From positions 1 through 40,329 of the forward strand of contig NZ_NOIT01000023.1 in assembly GCF_004136555.1 (NCBI RefSeq): a DNA stretch of 40,329 nucleotides. Reading direction: 5' to 3'. The translations under genes and the position numbers were made by a program. The stretch comes from Kocuria carniphila (GTDB lineage: Bacteria; Actinomycetota; Actinomycetes; Actinomycetales; Micrococcaceae). The notes under the pieces were generated by a model, which was given only the letters and a program-made list of their open reading frames with translations, ran no database searches and was not told the DNA's origin. Numbering within the stretch: the first letter of the stretch is position 1; each line of letters starts with the position of its first letter. Below are positions 23,174 to 32,046 of this stretch, one piece after another.

Positions 23174-25915
23174 ATGGATACACCGGCCACGGACGACCAA
23201 GGTCAGAACAACCGTCGGGGGAGTGCCACCGGAATCCTTGAACCGGACCCCGGAATGCCCGCCAGCACGTGGCGGCTGCGCAGTGACGCGTGGGAGTACC
23301 TGCGGTTCGCCATGAAACGCATTGCGCTCGGCAACGAGGACAAAGAAGCCCTCGCCGCGGACAGCGAACTCCAGCGCTCACTTCGCGCCCTCGAAACCGT
23401 TGAAATGTACTGGGCCGGATTCGGCCAACGCTATGTCGCCTCCATCCGGGAAATGCTCGAACAGGGCGACTACCACATGGCGCTCGACCGGATCGGAAAG
23501 GTCGTGAACCGGCTCCGCGGTGACACCGTGCCGGACACGTCCCGCGATGACTTTGCCGACGATCCGGAGAACTCGGACCTTCCGATCGACACCGACCCGC
23601 GGCCCCGCTTCGAGGTGCTGATCGTGGACGAGAGCACCCAGGCGGACCGTGACGGTCTGCGCGCCGAAGGCCTGCGGTTGCGCTCCTCCGCCGACGATTT
23701 CATTTACGAGTACGTGATCGTGCCCTCCGCCGACGACGCCGTGGCGGCGGTCCTGACCAACCCCAACATTCTCGCGTGCGTGGTCCGCCCCGGATTCAGC
23801 GAGCGCACTCGCCAGCCGTTGAGCCGCGATCTCAAGAACTCGATTCGCATGGCTCGCGATCTGGTGAGCCCGGAATCAGCCTCCGCCCGCACTCCGCTCG
23901 CGTCCATTCAGCGGGTGCTCCGGTTGGCCGACACTCTGGCCGAGCTGCGCCCCGAGATGGACCTGTACCTGATGGCGGGCGCCCATATCGAAGGCCTGTC
24001 CGGTGCGCTGACCCACCGTTTCCGTCGCGTGTTCCGGCGCGAGGACAAGCTCGAGCTGCACCTCACCCTGTTGCGCCGGGTGTCCCACCTGTACGACACC
24101 CCGTTCTTTTCCGCGGTCCAGGAGCACGCGCGGCGTCCGGTGGGTGTCTTCCACGCGCTGCCCATTGCCCGCGGCGGTTCCGTGGTGGGTTCCAAGTGGA
24201 TCAAGGACCTCGTGGACTTCTACGGGTTGAACCTCCTGCTGGCGGAAACCTCCGCGACCTCTGGCGGGCTGGACTCCCTGTTGGCTCCGGTGCGCACGTT
24301 GAAGAAGGCTCAGGAACTCGCGGCCCGTGCGTACGGGGCCAAGCACACGTTCTTCGTGACCAACGGAACCTCGACCGCTAACAAGATCGTGCACCAAGCG
24401 CTGTTGTCACCCAATGACGTGGTGCTCGTGGACCGCAACTGTCACAAGTCCCACCATCACGCGGTGGTGCTCACCGGCGCTCGTCCCGCGTACCTGGAGG
24501 CATACCCGCGTAACGAGTTCGCGTTCTACGGTGCTGTGCCGCTGTCCCGGATCAAGCAGTTGCTGCTGGACTACCGAGCCGCGGGTCGTCTGGACGAGGT
24601 CCAGCTGGTCACGCTCACCAACTGCACCTTTGACGGCATCGTCTATGACCCCGAGCGGGTCATGGCCGAATGCCTGGCCATCAAGCCGGACCTGGTCTTC
24701 CTGTGGGACGAGGCGTGGTTCGCGTTCGCGACCTTCCACCCCGTGACGCGACGTCGTACGGCCATGTGGGCTGCCTCGCACCTCAAGGAAAAGCTGGAGA
24801 CCAGGGCGCACCAGATCGCCTACCGTGAGCAGCAGAAGCGTCTGTACGACGATCAGGGCAACCCCGCGCCGGACGAGGTGTGGTTGGAAGAGCGGCTCAT
24901 CCCCGCTCCGGACGCCAAGATCCGCGTGTACGCGACCCAGTCCACGCACAAGACCCTCACTGCGCTGCGGCAGGGGTCCATGATTCACGTGCACGACGAC
25001 GAGTGGGTGCGCGAAGCCGAGGAGCCGTTCCACGAGGCGTACATGACGCACACCTCCACCTCACCCAACTACCAGATCCTCACGTCCCTGGACATCGGGC
25101 GACGTCAGGTAGAGCTGGAGGGCTACGAGCTCGTGCAGCGGCAGCTGGATCTGGCCACGAGCCTGTCCCAGGCCATCGCGCGCCATCCGCTGTTGCGCCG
25201 GAGCTTCCGCGTGCTCACGGCCCACGACCTGGTGCCCAGCGAGAATCGCGAGGTGGGCCGGCCCATGCCGTTGCGCGACGGGTTGGCCAGTATGTGGAAG
25301 GCATGGACCACGGACGAGTTCGTGGTGGATCCCAGCCGTATCACCATCGAGATCAGTCGCACGGGCGTTGACGGTGACACGTTCAAGCACGACCTGCTCA
25401 TGGATCGTTACGGCATTCAGGTGAACAAGACGAGCCGGAACACCGTGCTGTTCATGACCAACATCGGCACCTCGCGCAGCGCGATCGCGTACCTCGTGGA
25501 GGTGCTCGTGAAGCTCGCGCAGCGTTTCGAGGACGAGAACTCTCAGCTCGATCCCGAGCTCGCGGCCAAGGTCGACGACACCCCCATGCCGCCGCTTCCG
25601 GACTTCAGTTCGTTCGCTCCCGGGTACGCCACGGACGAGGAGCTCCCGGATGGAGATATGCGCGCCGCGTTCTTCAAGGGTCAGCGCCGCAAGTCCGTGG
25701 AACACGTTGCCCACGAAGAGCTGCGCGAGCGGGTGACCAACGGTGAAAAACCCGTCTCGGCCGGTTTCGTGACGCCCTATCCGCCCGGGTTTCCGGTTCT
25801 CGTGCCGGGGCAGGTCATCTCCCCGGACGTCCTGGACTTCATGGCCGTTCTGGACACCCGCGAGATCCACGGTTACGACCCGCGCAAGGGCTATCGCGTC
25901 CTGCGGGATTCCTGA
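23174..25915 (+). CDS. Orn/Lys/Arg decarboxylase family PLP enzyme (large form)
   Basis: A 913-aa fold-type I PLP decarboxylase. An N-terminal extension of about 145 residues precedes a response-receiver-like wing domain (RPRFEVLIVDEST...). The catalytic core has FFVTNGTSTANKIVHQALLSPNDVVLVDRNCHKSHHHA (PLP phosphate and ring-stacking His), TLTNCTFDGIVYD, VFLWDEAWFAFATFHPV with the Asp that binds the PLP ring nitrogen, and the PLP lysine Lys593 in ATQSTHKTLTALRQG. A C-terminal domain follows. It forms a polyamine from arginine, lysine or ornithine; specificity cannot be assigned. There is no antiporter gene nearby, so an acid-resistance pair is not evident. ATG 23174 follows GGAGGAATTCG. Confidence 0.92.
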   Translation: MDTPATDDQGQNNRRGSATGILEPDPGMPASTWRLRSDAWEYLRFAMKRIALGNEDKEALAADSELQRSLRALETVEMYWAGFGQRYVASIREMLEQGDYHMALDRIGKVVNRLRGDTVPDTSRDDFADDPENSDLPIDTDPRPRFEVLIVDESTQADRDGLRAEGLRLRSSADDFIYEYVIVPSADDAVAAVLTNPNILACVVRPGFSERTRQPLSRDLKNSIRMARDLVSPESASARTPLASIQRVLRLADTLAELRPEMDLYLMAGAHIEGLSGALTHRFRRVFRREDKLELHLTLLRRVSHLYDTPFFSAVQEHARRPVGVFHALPIARGGSVVGSKWIKDLVDFYGLNLLLAETSATSGGLDSLLAPVRTLKKAQELAARAYGAKHTFFVTNGTSTANKIVHQALLSPNDVVLVDRNCHKSHHHAVVLTGARPAYLEAYPRNEFAFYGAVPLSRIKQLLLDYRAAGRLDEVQLVTLTNCTFDGIVYDPERVMAECLAIKPDLVFLWDEAWFAFATFHPVTRRRTAMWAASHLKEKLETRAHQIAYREQQKRLYDDQGNPAPDEVWLEERLIPAPDAKIRVYATQSTHKTLTALRQGSMIHVHDDEWVREAEEPFHEAYMTHTSTSPNYQILTSLDIGRRQVELEGYELVQRQLDLATSLSQAIARHPLLRRSFRVLTAHDLVPSENREVGRPMPLRDGLASMWKAWTTDEFVVDPSRITIEISRTGVDGDTFKHDLLMDRYGIQVNKTSRNTVLFMTNIGTSRSAIAYLVEVLVKLAQRFEDENSQLDPELAAKVDDTPMPPLPDFSSFAPGYATDEELPDGDMRAAFFKGQRRKSVEHVAHEELRERVTNGEKPVSAGFVTPYPPGFPVLVPGQVISPDVLDFMAVLDTREIHGYDPRKGYRVLRDS

Positions 25916-25933
25916 CCAGCACTTCGGGTACGA

Positions 25934-25960
25934 CGCCGCGGGGCCCGTTGCCCCGCGGCG
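25934..25960 (+). terminator. Hairpin terminator after the decarboxylase gene
   Basis: CGCCGCGGGG (25934-25943), loop CCCGTTG, CCCCGCGGCG (25951-25960): a perfect 10-bp GC-only stem 18 bp after the stop, followed by only a weak T-rich stretch (CTCACTTTCC). Confidence 0.65.
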
Positions 25961-25966
25961 CTCACT

Positions 25967-26078
25967 TTCCCGTGCACGAACGGCGCGCACTCGCCGCTCC
26001 TGTTTCCGGGTCTTGTTCCCGTGCACGGACAGCACCCGGCTCGCCCCACGCGTTTCCCAGGCATGGTTCCTGCGGCTA
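25967..26078. repeat. Degenerate tandem repeat in a convergent gap
   Basis: TTCCCGTGCACG occurs at 25967 and 26016, 49 bp apart, each followed by similar sequence (ACxGCxCxC..CTCGCC). GTTTCCxGGxxTxGTTCC occurs at about 26002 and again, diverged, near 26051. This is roughly 2.5 degenerate units of 49 bp between the decarboxylase and nagB stops. No coding potential was seen. Confidence 0.55.
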
Positions 26079-26083
26079 CTTCA

Positions 26084-26875
26084 CTAGGGCAGCAGTCCCA
26101 GCTCGTCGTTGAGGTGCTGGACGTGGCGGTAGTAGTCCAGATTCTGCAGTCGGCTCGCGGCGGCAGCGTCCAGGATCACGGTGGCGTGGGGGTGCAGTTG
26201 CAGGACCGAGGCCGGACACGCGGACGAGACCGGCCCCTCCACGGCGGCCGCGACGGCGTCGGCCTTTGCCTCCCCCTGCGCCACGAGCACGGCGTGACGG
26301 CTGTCCAGAATGGTTCCGAGGCCCTGGGTGAGGCAGAGCTTGGGGACCGTCTCGTCCTCGCCGAAGAACCGGGCATTGTCCTCGCGGGTCTGCTGCGTCA
26401 ACGCTTTGATGCGGGTGCGCGAGGCCAGCGACGAGGACGGCTCGTTGAAGCCGATGTGCCCGTTGGCACCGATCCCCAACAACTGAACGTCGATCCCACC
26501 GGCCAGGCGGATCGTTTCCTCGTAGGCGGCCGCGGCGTGGCGTAGCGCTCGGGGATCCGGGTCGGAGGCGTCGGGGGAGTGCAGGGAACGTGTGGGCAAA
26601 TCCACGTGGTCGACGAACTCGTCACGAATGGTGGCCCTGTAGGACCGGGAGTCATACGGTTGTAGCCCCACGTACTCGTCGAGCGTGAACGCGGTGCACT
26701 GGGCGAAGGACAAACCGGACTCGCGATACCTGCGGATGAGGTACTGGTACACGGGCAGCGGGGAACTACCCGTCGCGAGCCCCAGTACACACGGCCCCTG
26801 CTCGATTCGGCTCGCAAAGATCTCGGCGGCAACCTGCCCGGTCTCCGCCACTGATTCGCACAGCACCAGTCGCAC
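26084..26875 (-). CDS. nagB: Glucosamine-6-phosphate deaminase
   Basis: A 263-aa enzyme that converts glucosamine-6-P to fructose-6-P and ammonia. Motifs: LGLATGSSPLPVYQYLIRRY (phosphate binding), FTLDEYVGL with catalytic Asp66, GIGANGHIGFNEP with His140 and Glu145 as active-site residues. Full family length. Start GTG 26875 is preceded by GGAGGG at 8 nt and lies 4 bp after the nanE stop. It is the last gene of the leftward sialate operon. Confidence 0.95.
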   Translation of the reverse strand: MRLVLCESVAETGQVAAEIFASRIEQGPCVLGLATGSSPLPVYQYLIRRYRESGLSFAQCTAFTLDEYVGLQPYDSRSYRATIRDEFVDHVDLPTRSLHSPDASDPDPRALRHAAAAYEETIRLAGGIDVQLLGIGANGHIGFNEPSSSLASRTRIKALTQQTREDNARFFGEDETVPKLCLTQGLGTILDSRHAVLVAQGEAKADAVAAAVEGPVSSACPASVLQLHPHATVILDAAAASRLQNLDYYRHVQHLNDELGLLP

Positions 26876-26879
26876 GGTT

Positions 26880-27569
26880 TCAGCCCTCCACGGCGTTGAC
26901 GAACCACGAGGTGATCGTGGTCGGGTGAGTGATCGCGGTGCCTACCACCACGGCGTGAGCGCCGGCCGCGATGGCGGCGGATGCTTGGGGCGGCGTATGG
27001 ATGCGTCCCTCCGCAATGATCGGCACGTCGATATCAGCCTGACTCATCGCCTCGAGAAGCTCAAGGTCCGGCCCATTCGTTTTGGGGCGTTCGCCCGTGT
27101 AGCCGGCGAGCGTGGTGCCCACCAGATCGGCACCAGCGGCGGAGGCCGCCAGCGCATCGTCCAAACTGCCGCAATCCGCCATGACCAGGGCATGGGTGTT
27201 GTGATGGAGCCGGTCAATCGTCTGCGCGAGCGTGAGCCCGTCGGGCCGAGGACGCCGCGTGCCGTCCAGGGCCACCACGTGAGCGCCCGCAAGCGCCACA
27301 GCGTAGGCGTGCTGATACGTGGGTGTGATGTACACACCGGTGTCTCCGTCCTTCCACAACCCGATGACGGGGACCTCCACGGCGGACCGCGCGGCGTGAA
27401 TATCGGCGATGCCTTGGACGCGCACGGCCGCTGCACCGCCGCGCGCGGCGGATGCGGCCACCTGGGCCATGGTGCGAGGATCCCTCATGGGCTCACCGGG
27501 ATAGGCCTGCACCGAGACGATCAGTCGCCCGGCCAGGGATTCGACAATCTGTTGTTGAGTAAACGCCAT
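26880..27569 (-). CDS. nanE: N-acetylmannosamine-6-phosphate 2-epimerase
   Basis: A 229-aa TIM-barrel enzyme converting ManNAc-6-P to GlcNAc-6-P. Motifs: LIVSVQAYPGEPMRDPRTMAQVA, GAAAVRVQGIADI, VPVIGLWKDGDTGVYITPT, VVALDGTRRPRP, ALVMADCGSLDDALAA, DLVGTTLAGYTGE with the catalytic Lys carried by GLWKD, and VPIIAEGRIHTPPQA. ATG 27569 has GAGGAG upstream and its A overlaps the nanK stop (TGATG). An upstream ATG at 27605 was rejected because it lies within nanK with no ribosome site. Confidence 0.95.
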   Translation of the reverse strand: MAFTQQQIVESLAGRLIVSVQAYPGEPMRDPRTMAQVAASAARGGAAAVRVQGIADIHAARSAVEVPVIGLWKDGDTGVYITPTYQHAYAVALAGAHVVALDGTRRPRPDGLTLAQTIDRLHHNTHALVMADCGSLDDALAASAAGADLVGTTLAGYTGERPKTNGPDLELLEAMSQADIDVPIIAEGRIHTPPQASAAIAAGAHAVVVGTAITHPTTITSWFVNAVEG

Positions 27570-28513
27570 CACTTCTCCTCGACTTTGATGTCTGCTCCGT
27601 CCCACAGGCTTGCCGCCCCGATCAATGCGGCATCGGCACCCAGTTCAGCACGCTGCGGGGTCAGCCCACGCACGGCGGGGATCAGTTGGGCTGCAAAGGC
27701 TCGTTCCAGGTAGGGCCACCACAACTCGTCGGCGCTGACCAGGCCACCGCCCAGCACGACCACCTCCGGGGACAACACGTTGGCCATACCTCCCAGCGCG
27801 GACCCCAGTGCTCGGCCGGCTTTCGCGAAAGCTTCCCGGGCCGTGGTGTCCCCGGCGCGCGCCTCCTCCGCCAGCTCGGTAGTGGTCGACGACGCCGCTC
27901 GGCCACCCGCTCGTCGATACTCCTCCAACACAGCGGGGCCAGACGCAATGGCTTCGAGGTGGCCCATTCCGCCGCAGGGGCAGCGCAGGTCGGAGGCAAA
28001 ACCGGACGGGATATGACCGAGGTGTCCTGCCGCCGAGTTCCGCCCGGTGACCAGATGACCATGGGAGATCAGACCCGCCCCGATCCCCGTTCCCGCAGCC
28101 ACGAAGACCGAGTCGCTCGTGTCCGCGGAAGCACCCGACCGTGCCTCCCCGAGCGCGTGCGCATGCACGTCATTGACCGCGCGGACGGGCAGTCGAGTCC
28201 GATGCTGCAGCTCGGCGATGAGGTTGGTGCCGGTCCACCCCGGAAGGGCGTCGGTCGCGGAGACAACCACACCGTTTCGCGGATCGATCACGCCGGCCGA
28301 TCCCACACCCACGGCCTGCGGAATCCGGCCATGTTCAGTTGCCGTGGCCATGGTCAGACCTACCAGTTCGGCCACTGCGTCGAGCACGGCGTGTGCCCCG
28401 AGTCGGGCCGGTGTGGGGGCCGAACGCACGTGGGTGACCTCGGCCCCTTCCACTACTCCGGAACGGATCTTGGTGCCCCCCAGATCCACGGCGATGACCG
28501 GTGTGGAACTCAC
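27569..28513 (-). CDS. nanK: ROK family N-acetylmannosamine kinase
   Basis: A 314-aa sugar kinase. ATP-phosphate loop VDLGGTKIRSGVV (9-21), catalytic Asp in NDVHAHALGEA (114-124), VAAGTGIGAGLI, and the ROK region GHLGHIPSGFASDLRCPCGGMGHLEAIASG. The zinc motif reads C178-P-C180-G-G-M-G-H185-L-E: His replaces the usual third Cys, as in some actinobacterial ROK proteins. Placement between nanA and nanE assigns ManNAc as the substrate. Start GTG 28513 overlaps the nanA stop by 4 bp. A copy of the 11-mer at 27888-27898 codes RAASS in a surface-type loop. Confidence 0.9.
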   Translation of the reverse strand: MSSTPVIAVDLGGTKIRSGVVEGAEVTHVRSAPTPARLGAHAVLDAVAELVGLTMATATEHGRIPQAVGVGSAGVIDPRNGVVVSATDALPGWTGTNLIAELQHRTRLPVRAVNDVHAHALGEARSGASADTSDSVFVAAGTGIGAGLISHGHLVTGRNSAAGHLGHIPSGFASDLRCPCGGMGHLEAIASGPAVLEEYRRAGGRAASSTTTELAEEARAGDTTAREAFAKAGRALGSALGGMANVLSPEVVVLGGGLVSADELWWPYLERAFAAQLIPAVRGLTPQRAELGADAALIGAASLWDGADIKVEEK

Positions 28514-29427
28514 AAGAGCTCTTCGGTCGTCACGATCTCACGAACCGCCTCGGTCTCGTCCTCGTCCAACTGGACCAGCGGCTCGGACATGCGGTTCGAC
28601 TCGATGATTCCCATGAGCTGCAAGGCGGTCTTGAAACCACCCAGGCCGGCAGCACCCGCGGAAACGCGGCCGGGAGTGGCCGCAAGGACAATGCGGAACA
28701 GCCGAGCCAGCCGATCCTGCTCGGAAGCGACCGTGGCCCAATCACCGGCCTGAGCGGCGTCGAACATCCGGACATAACCGGCCGGGTCAACGTTTCCCAG
28801 GCCGGGAACGACGCCCGCGGCGCCACCCAGTAGCGCGCCGTCGGCGACCACCTCGTGACCCGTGAACGCCGCGAACTCCGGAAGGCCCTTGGTATCCAGG
28901 AGCAGCTGGCGAAACGAAATGTCGTCACCGGAGGAGTCCTTGACGCCGGCCAGAACGCCGTCGTGGGCGAGTCGGATGGCGACGTCCAACGGGAGCTTCT
29001 GGTGGGTGCGGACAGGGATGTCGTAGGCGAACACCGGCACGTCCACGTGCTCGGCGACCGCGCGGAAGTGGTGCTCGATCTCGGCGGAGCCGGACAACGC
29101 GTAGTAGGGCGTGGTGACCACGGCCGCGTCACCACCGATGGCCAGGACGCGGTCTGCTTCGTCTAGGACACGCGCGGTGGACTGTTCGTTGAGGCCCACC
29201 ATCACGGGTACTCGACCGGCCGTCGCCTCAATGGTTGCGGCCAGGACCCGATCGCGCTCCGCGGAGGTCAGGTACGGGGTTTCGCCGGAAGAACCCAGGG
29301 CGAAAATCCCGTGCACGCCTCCGTCGATCAGGTGATTGACGAGTCGGTTGAGGCTGTCGAGGTCCAACTCGCCGCCTACGGTACGAGGGGTGAGGAGGGG
29401 CGGGACGATTCCACGAAATGCAGTCAT
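28510..29427 (-). CDS. nanA: N-acetylneuraminate lyase (DHDPS/NAL family)
   Basis: A 305-aa class I aldolase. GSSGETP loop (45-51), TTPYYALS, the Tyr in VPVFAYDIPVRTHQK (Tyr135), and the Schiff-base Lys163 in GVKDSSGDD. By sequence alone it could be another dihydrodipicolinate-synthase-family aldolase. Its location after a sodium:solute symporter and before nanK and nanE supports cleavage of Neu5Ac to ManNAc and pyruvate. ATG 29427 follows AAAGGAGTCATC, 10 bp after the symporter stop. Confidence 0.88.
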   Translation of the reverse strand: MTAFRGIVPPLLTPRTVGGELDLDSLNRLVNHLIDGGVHGIFALGSSGETPYLTSAERDRVLAATIEATAGRVPVMVGLNEQSTARVLDEADRVLAIGGDAAVVTTPYYALSGSAEIEHHFRAVAEHVDVPVFAYDIPVRTHQKLPLDVAIRLAHDGVLAGVKDSSGDDISFRQLLLDTKGLPEFAAFTGHEVVADGALLGGAAGVVPGLGNVDPAGYVRMFDAAQAGDWATVASEQDRLARLFRIVLAATPGRVSAGAAGLGGFKTALQLMGIIESNRMSEPLVQLDEDETEAVREIVTTEELL

Positions 29428-29437
29428 GATGACTCCT

Positions 29438-31027
29438 TTACTTGACGGTGTCGTTGGACGACGTGGTGACCAGCGGGGTGCCTGCGGGTGCCACGGGTGA
29501 TGAGGTGCGACGGACGTACTCCGAGTTCTTGCCGTAGATCGTCAGGGGCACCACGTCGTGGGGATTCTTGCCCAGCAGCGCGCCTGCAATCGCGGAGATG
29601 AGGTAGCCGAAGAGCACGGCACCCACGAAGGCCGCTGCGGACACTGCGAACGGCGTGAACGTGGTGTTCTGTTGAACCCAGAACGCCGTGGCCGCGCCCA
29701 GAATCAGGCCGCCGATCACGCCCACGGTGTTGGCCCGTTTGGTGAAGATCCCCAGAGCGAAGACGCCGGCCAGCGGCACACCGAACAGACCGGTGATGCT
29801 CAGGAACAAGTTCCAGGTCTCGGCCTGATCGGTGGCGGAGAGATACAGGGCAACTGCTACGGAGAAAGCGCCGGCGACGATGATGACCATGCGGGCGAAA
29901 CCCACGCCCTTCCTGGCCTGGCCGTCCTTGCGGGGGAAGAACCGGTCCCGCAGATCCACGGTGACGCACGCGGAAATCGAGTTGAGGCTGGAGGAGATGG
30001 TCGACTGGGCCGCCGCGAAAATTGCGGCGATCAGCAGGCCGGCCACGCCCACGGGGAGCGCGGTCACCACGAAGTACGGGACCAGAGCTGAGGTGTTGAA
30101 GTCCTCGGGCAGATTGCCGGAGTGCTGGTAATAGCTGTAGAGCACCGTGCCAATGCCGTAGAACAGGGGAATCGTCAGGAGTGCCAGGAAACCGTTGACC
30201 AGCAAGGATCGGGCGGTCTGCTTGAGCGAGGTGGTGGTCTGATAGCGCTGCACCACGTCCTGGCTCGCCGTGTACTGATGCAGGTTGTTGAACACCGAAC
30301 CCAGGAAGATGATCGGGATGGCGGCCGCAGCGCCACCGATCTGCCAATTCTTGGCGGTGATGAACTTGTCGTCATTGACGGCATCCGTGACCACGGTGCC
30401 CAGGCCACCGTTGATGGCGGCGATACCGAAAACCAGGATGAGCACCGCGCCCAGGAGCAGGATGATTCCCTGGACCACGTCCGACCAGATCACGCCCTCA
30501 ATGCCGCCCAGGAACGTGTAGATGATCGACAGCACGCCAACCGCTGCTGCGACCACAGCGGGATTGATGTCCGTGACCGAGCTGATGGCCAGGGTGGGCA
30601 GATAGATCACGATCGCCACTCGACCCACGTGGAACAGCACGAACAGCACCGAGCCGATGACCCGGATGCTCGGCCCGAACCGTTCCTCCAGGTATTCGTA
30701 CGCCGTGGTGACGTTGAGTTTGCGGAAGAACGGAATGTAGAACCAGATCAGCAACGGGATGATGGCGAAAATCGCCACGTTTCCTGCTGCATAGGACCAG
30801 TCCGTCAGGAAGGCCTGTTCCGGCGTGGACATGTAGGTGATGGCCGACAAGGTGGTCGCGTAAATGCTGAAGCCAGCCGCCCAGGCCGGAATTCGACCGT
30901 TGGCGGTGAAGAACGAGTCAGTGCCCGTACTCGCCTTGCGGGTGAACCACACACCGATGGCCAACGTGCCCAGCAGGTAGACGATGATGACGGCCCAGTT
31001 GAGTCCGCCGAGTCCAGGCGTTTCCAT
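29438..31027 (-). CDS. Sodium:solute symporter, probable sialic acid transporter
   Basis: A 529-aa membrane protein with 13 predicted helices and the SSSF signatures GFSIYATTLSAITYMSTPEQAF, YEYLEERFGPSIRVIGSVLFV, FLGGIEGVIWSDVVQGIILL, and IAAIFAAAQSTISSSLNSIS (helix 8, with the Ser/Thr residues that bind sodium). SSS-type carriers are one of the known routes of Neu5Ac uptake, and this is the first gene of the nanA-nanK-nanE-nagB operon. ATG 31027 follows GAGGAGG. The C-terminus is a hydrophilic tail of about 45 residues. Confidence 0.88.
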   Translation of the reverse strand: METPGLGGLNWAVIIVYLLGTLAIGVWFTRKASTGTDSFFTANGRIPAWAAGFSIYATTLSAITYMSTPEQAFLTDWSYAAGNVAIFAIIPLLIWFYIPFFRKLNVTTAYEYLEERFGPSIRVIGSVLFVLFHVGRVAIVIYLPTLAISSVTDINPAVVAAAVGVLSIIYTFLGGIEGVIWSDVVQGIILLLGAVLILVFGIAAINGGLGTVVTDAVNDDKFITAKNWQIGGAAAAIPIIFLGSVFNNLHQYTASQDVVQRYQTTTSLKQTARSLLVNGFLALLTIPLFYGIGTVLYSYYQHSGNLPEDFNTSALVPYFVVTALPVGVAGLLIAAIFAAAQSTISSSLNSISACVTVDLRDRFFPRKDGQARKGVGFARMVIIVAGAFSVAVALYLSATDQAETWNLFLSITGLFGVPLAGVFALGIFTKRANTVGVIGGLILGAATAFWVQQNTTFTPFAVSAAAFVGAVLFGYLISAIAGALLGKNPHDVVPLTIYGKNSEYVRRTSSPVAPAGTPLVTTSSNDTVK

Positions 31028-31095
31028 GAGAATCCTCCTCGTGAGGCGCGGGGATCAATCCCTTCACAACGCGGGTGATCCTCGATGATCCATTG

Positions 31096-31147
31096 GACGT
31101 AGGACGTCCTACGTCTAGAATGTACTTGTTTGTGGGGTAGCGCACAA
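31096..31147 (-). promoter_or_regulatory. Promoter and 20-bp palindromic operator of the sialate operon
   Basis: On the minus strand: TTGTGC (31147 to 31142), 17-bp spacer, TACATT (31124 to 31119). The predicted start of transcription falls near 31112, inside GACGTAGGAC|GTCCTACGTC (31096-31115), a perfect 20-bp palindrome. This is a textbook repressor position. The divergent FCD-type GntR gene at 31279 is the obvious candidate to bind it. Promoter of that gene was not identified with confidence in the rest of the 251-bp gap; TTGTGACAA at 31177-31185 is a further small palindrome. Confidence 0.75.
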
Positions 31148-31278
31148 GAGATCGCCGGGCTGGTTTTGGGAGAACGTTGTGACAAAGCAGGTCAGAGCCG
31201 GAAGCGTTACCTCACAAAAACTTGAGGCACCATACATTGAGACCCAACCCGGCCTGACGACCGAAGGAGAATGCACTC

Positions 31279-32046
31279 ATGAGTGAACTCGCTGCCCCTG
31301 CGCGCGGTCGTCACACCATGGACCAATTGCAGCAGCGCATCACGGACTTGATCCTGGAGCGCGGTCTGAAGCTCGGGGATCCGGTGCCGCCGGAATCCGA
31401 GCTGCGCGAGATCTTCGGTGTTTCGCGAAATTCTCTGCGGGAGGCACTCAAGATGTTGCAGGCGGTCGGGATCGTGGAGATCCGACACGGTTACGGCACG
31501 TTCGTTGCGGGGCACCCTCTCGCGGCACTGGGGCGGACCCTCGAATTCCGGGCCCGCTTGTCCCTGCAGAGTTCGGGTGTGGCCGCGCAGGAATTGGTGG
31601 ACGTGCGCGAAGCTCTCGAGTGCGGTCTGGTCGGGCGCGCCATCGAGGCCATGGATCCCGAACGCCTGGAACGGTTGGATGCCATCGTCTCCGCGATGGA
31701 AGCGCGGGCGGAACGCGGGGAGACGGTTCGGGTCGAGGACAAAGATTTTCACCGGGTCCTGTTCGAACCCATCGACAACGCGATCCTGGCCGAACTGCTC
31801 ACCACGTTCTGGCAGGTCTACAGCGGCATCCACCAGAGCGTGGAGACGCCCACGGGGGAGACCACGGAACATGTCACGGACACGGCCGCCGCTCACCGAG
31901 CAATTCTTGACGCCGTGAGGACGGGCGATTCCGCAGCGGCCGCCCGATTGCTCAGCGGCCATTTCGTGGGCATCAGGCGATTGATCGAACGAGCAACCGA
32001 AGAATCGCGGCCGGGAACAGGCACGCTTGAAGTGGTCGAGTCATGA
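31279..32046 (+). CDS. nanR: GntR/FCD family regulator of sialate genes
   Basis: A 255-aa FadR-subfamily regulator. Winged helix: QLQQRITDLILERGLKLGDPVPPESELREIFGVSRNSLREALKMLQAVGIVEIRHGYGTFV. FCD domain from about residue 95: VDVREALECGLVGRAIEAM, DKDFHRVLFEPI with the metal-ligand His, and HRAILDAVRTGD. Start ATG 31279 follows GAAGGAG. It is divergent from the symporter operon and coupled by ATGA to nagA. The role as NanR is inferred from the location and from the FadR-subfamily fold shared with known NanR proteins. Confidence 0.88.
   Translation: MSELAAPARGRHTMDQLQQRITDLILERGLKLGDPVPPESELREIFGVSRNSLREALKMLQAVGIVEIRHGYGTFVAGHPLAALGRTLEFRARLSLQSSGVAAQELVDVREALECGLVGRAIEAMDPERLERLDAIVSAMEARAERGETVRVEDKDFHRVLFEPIDNAILAELLTTFWQVYSGIHQSVETPTGETTEHVTDTAAAHRAILDAVRTGDSAAAARLLSGHFVGIRRLIERATEESRPGTGTLEVVES

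Noticed and set aside
30285-30295. A further FadR-type site TTGTTGAACAC inside the symporter gene
   Set aside because: One mismatch, inside coding sequence and far from any promoter; likely chance.
31177-31185. TTGTGACAA as a second NanR site
   Set aside because: Half-site spacing differs from both the 20-bp palindrome and the FadR consensus; too short to claim.
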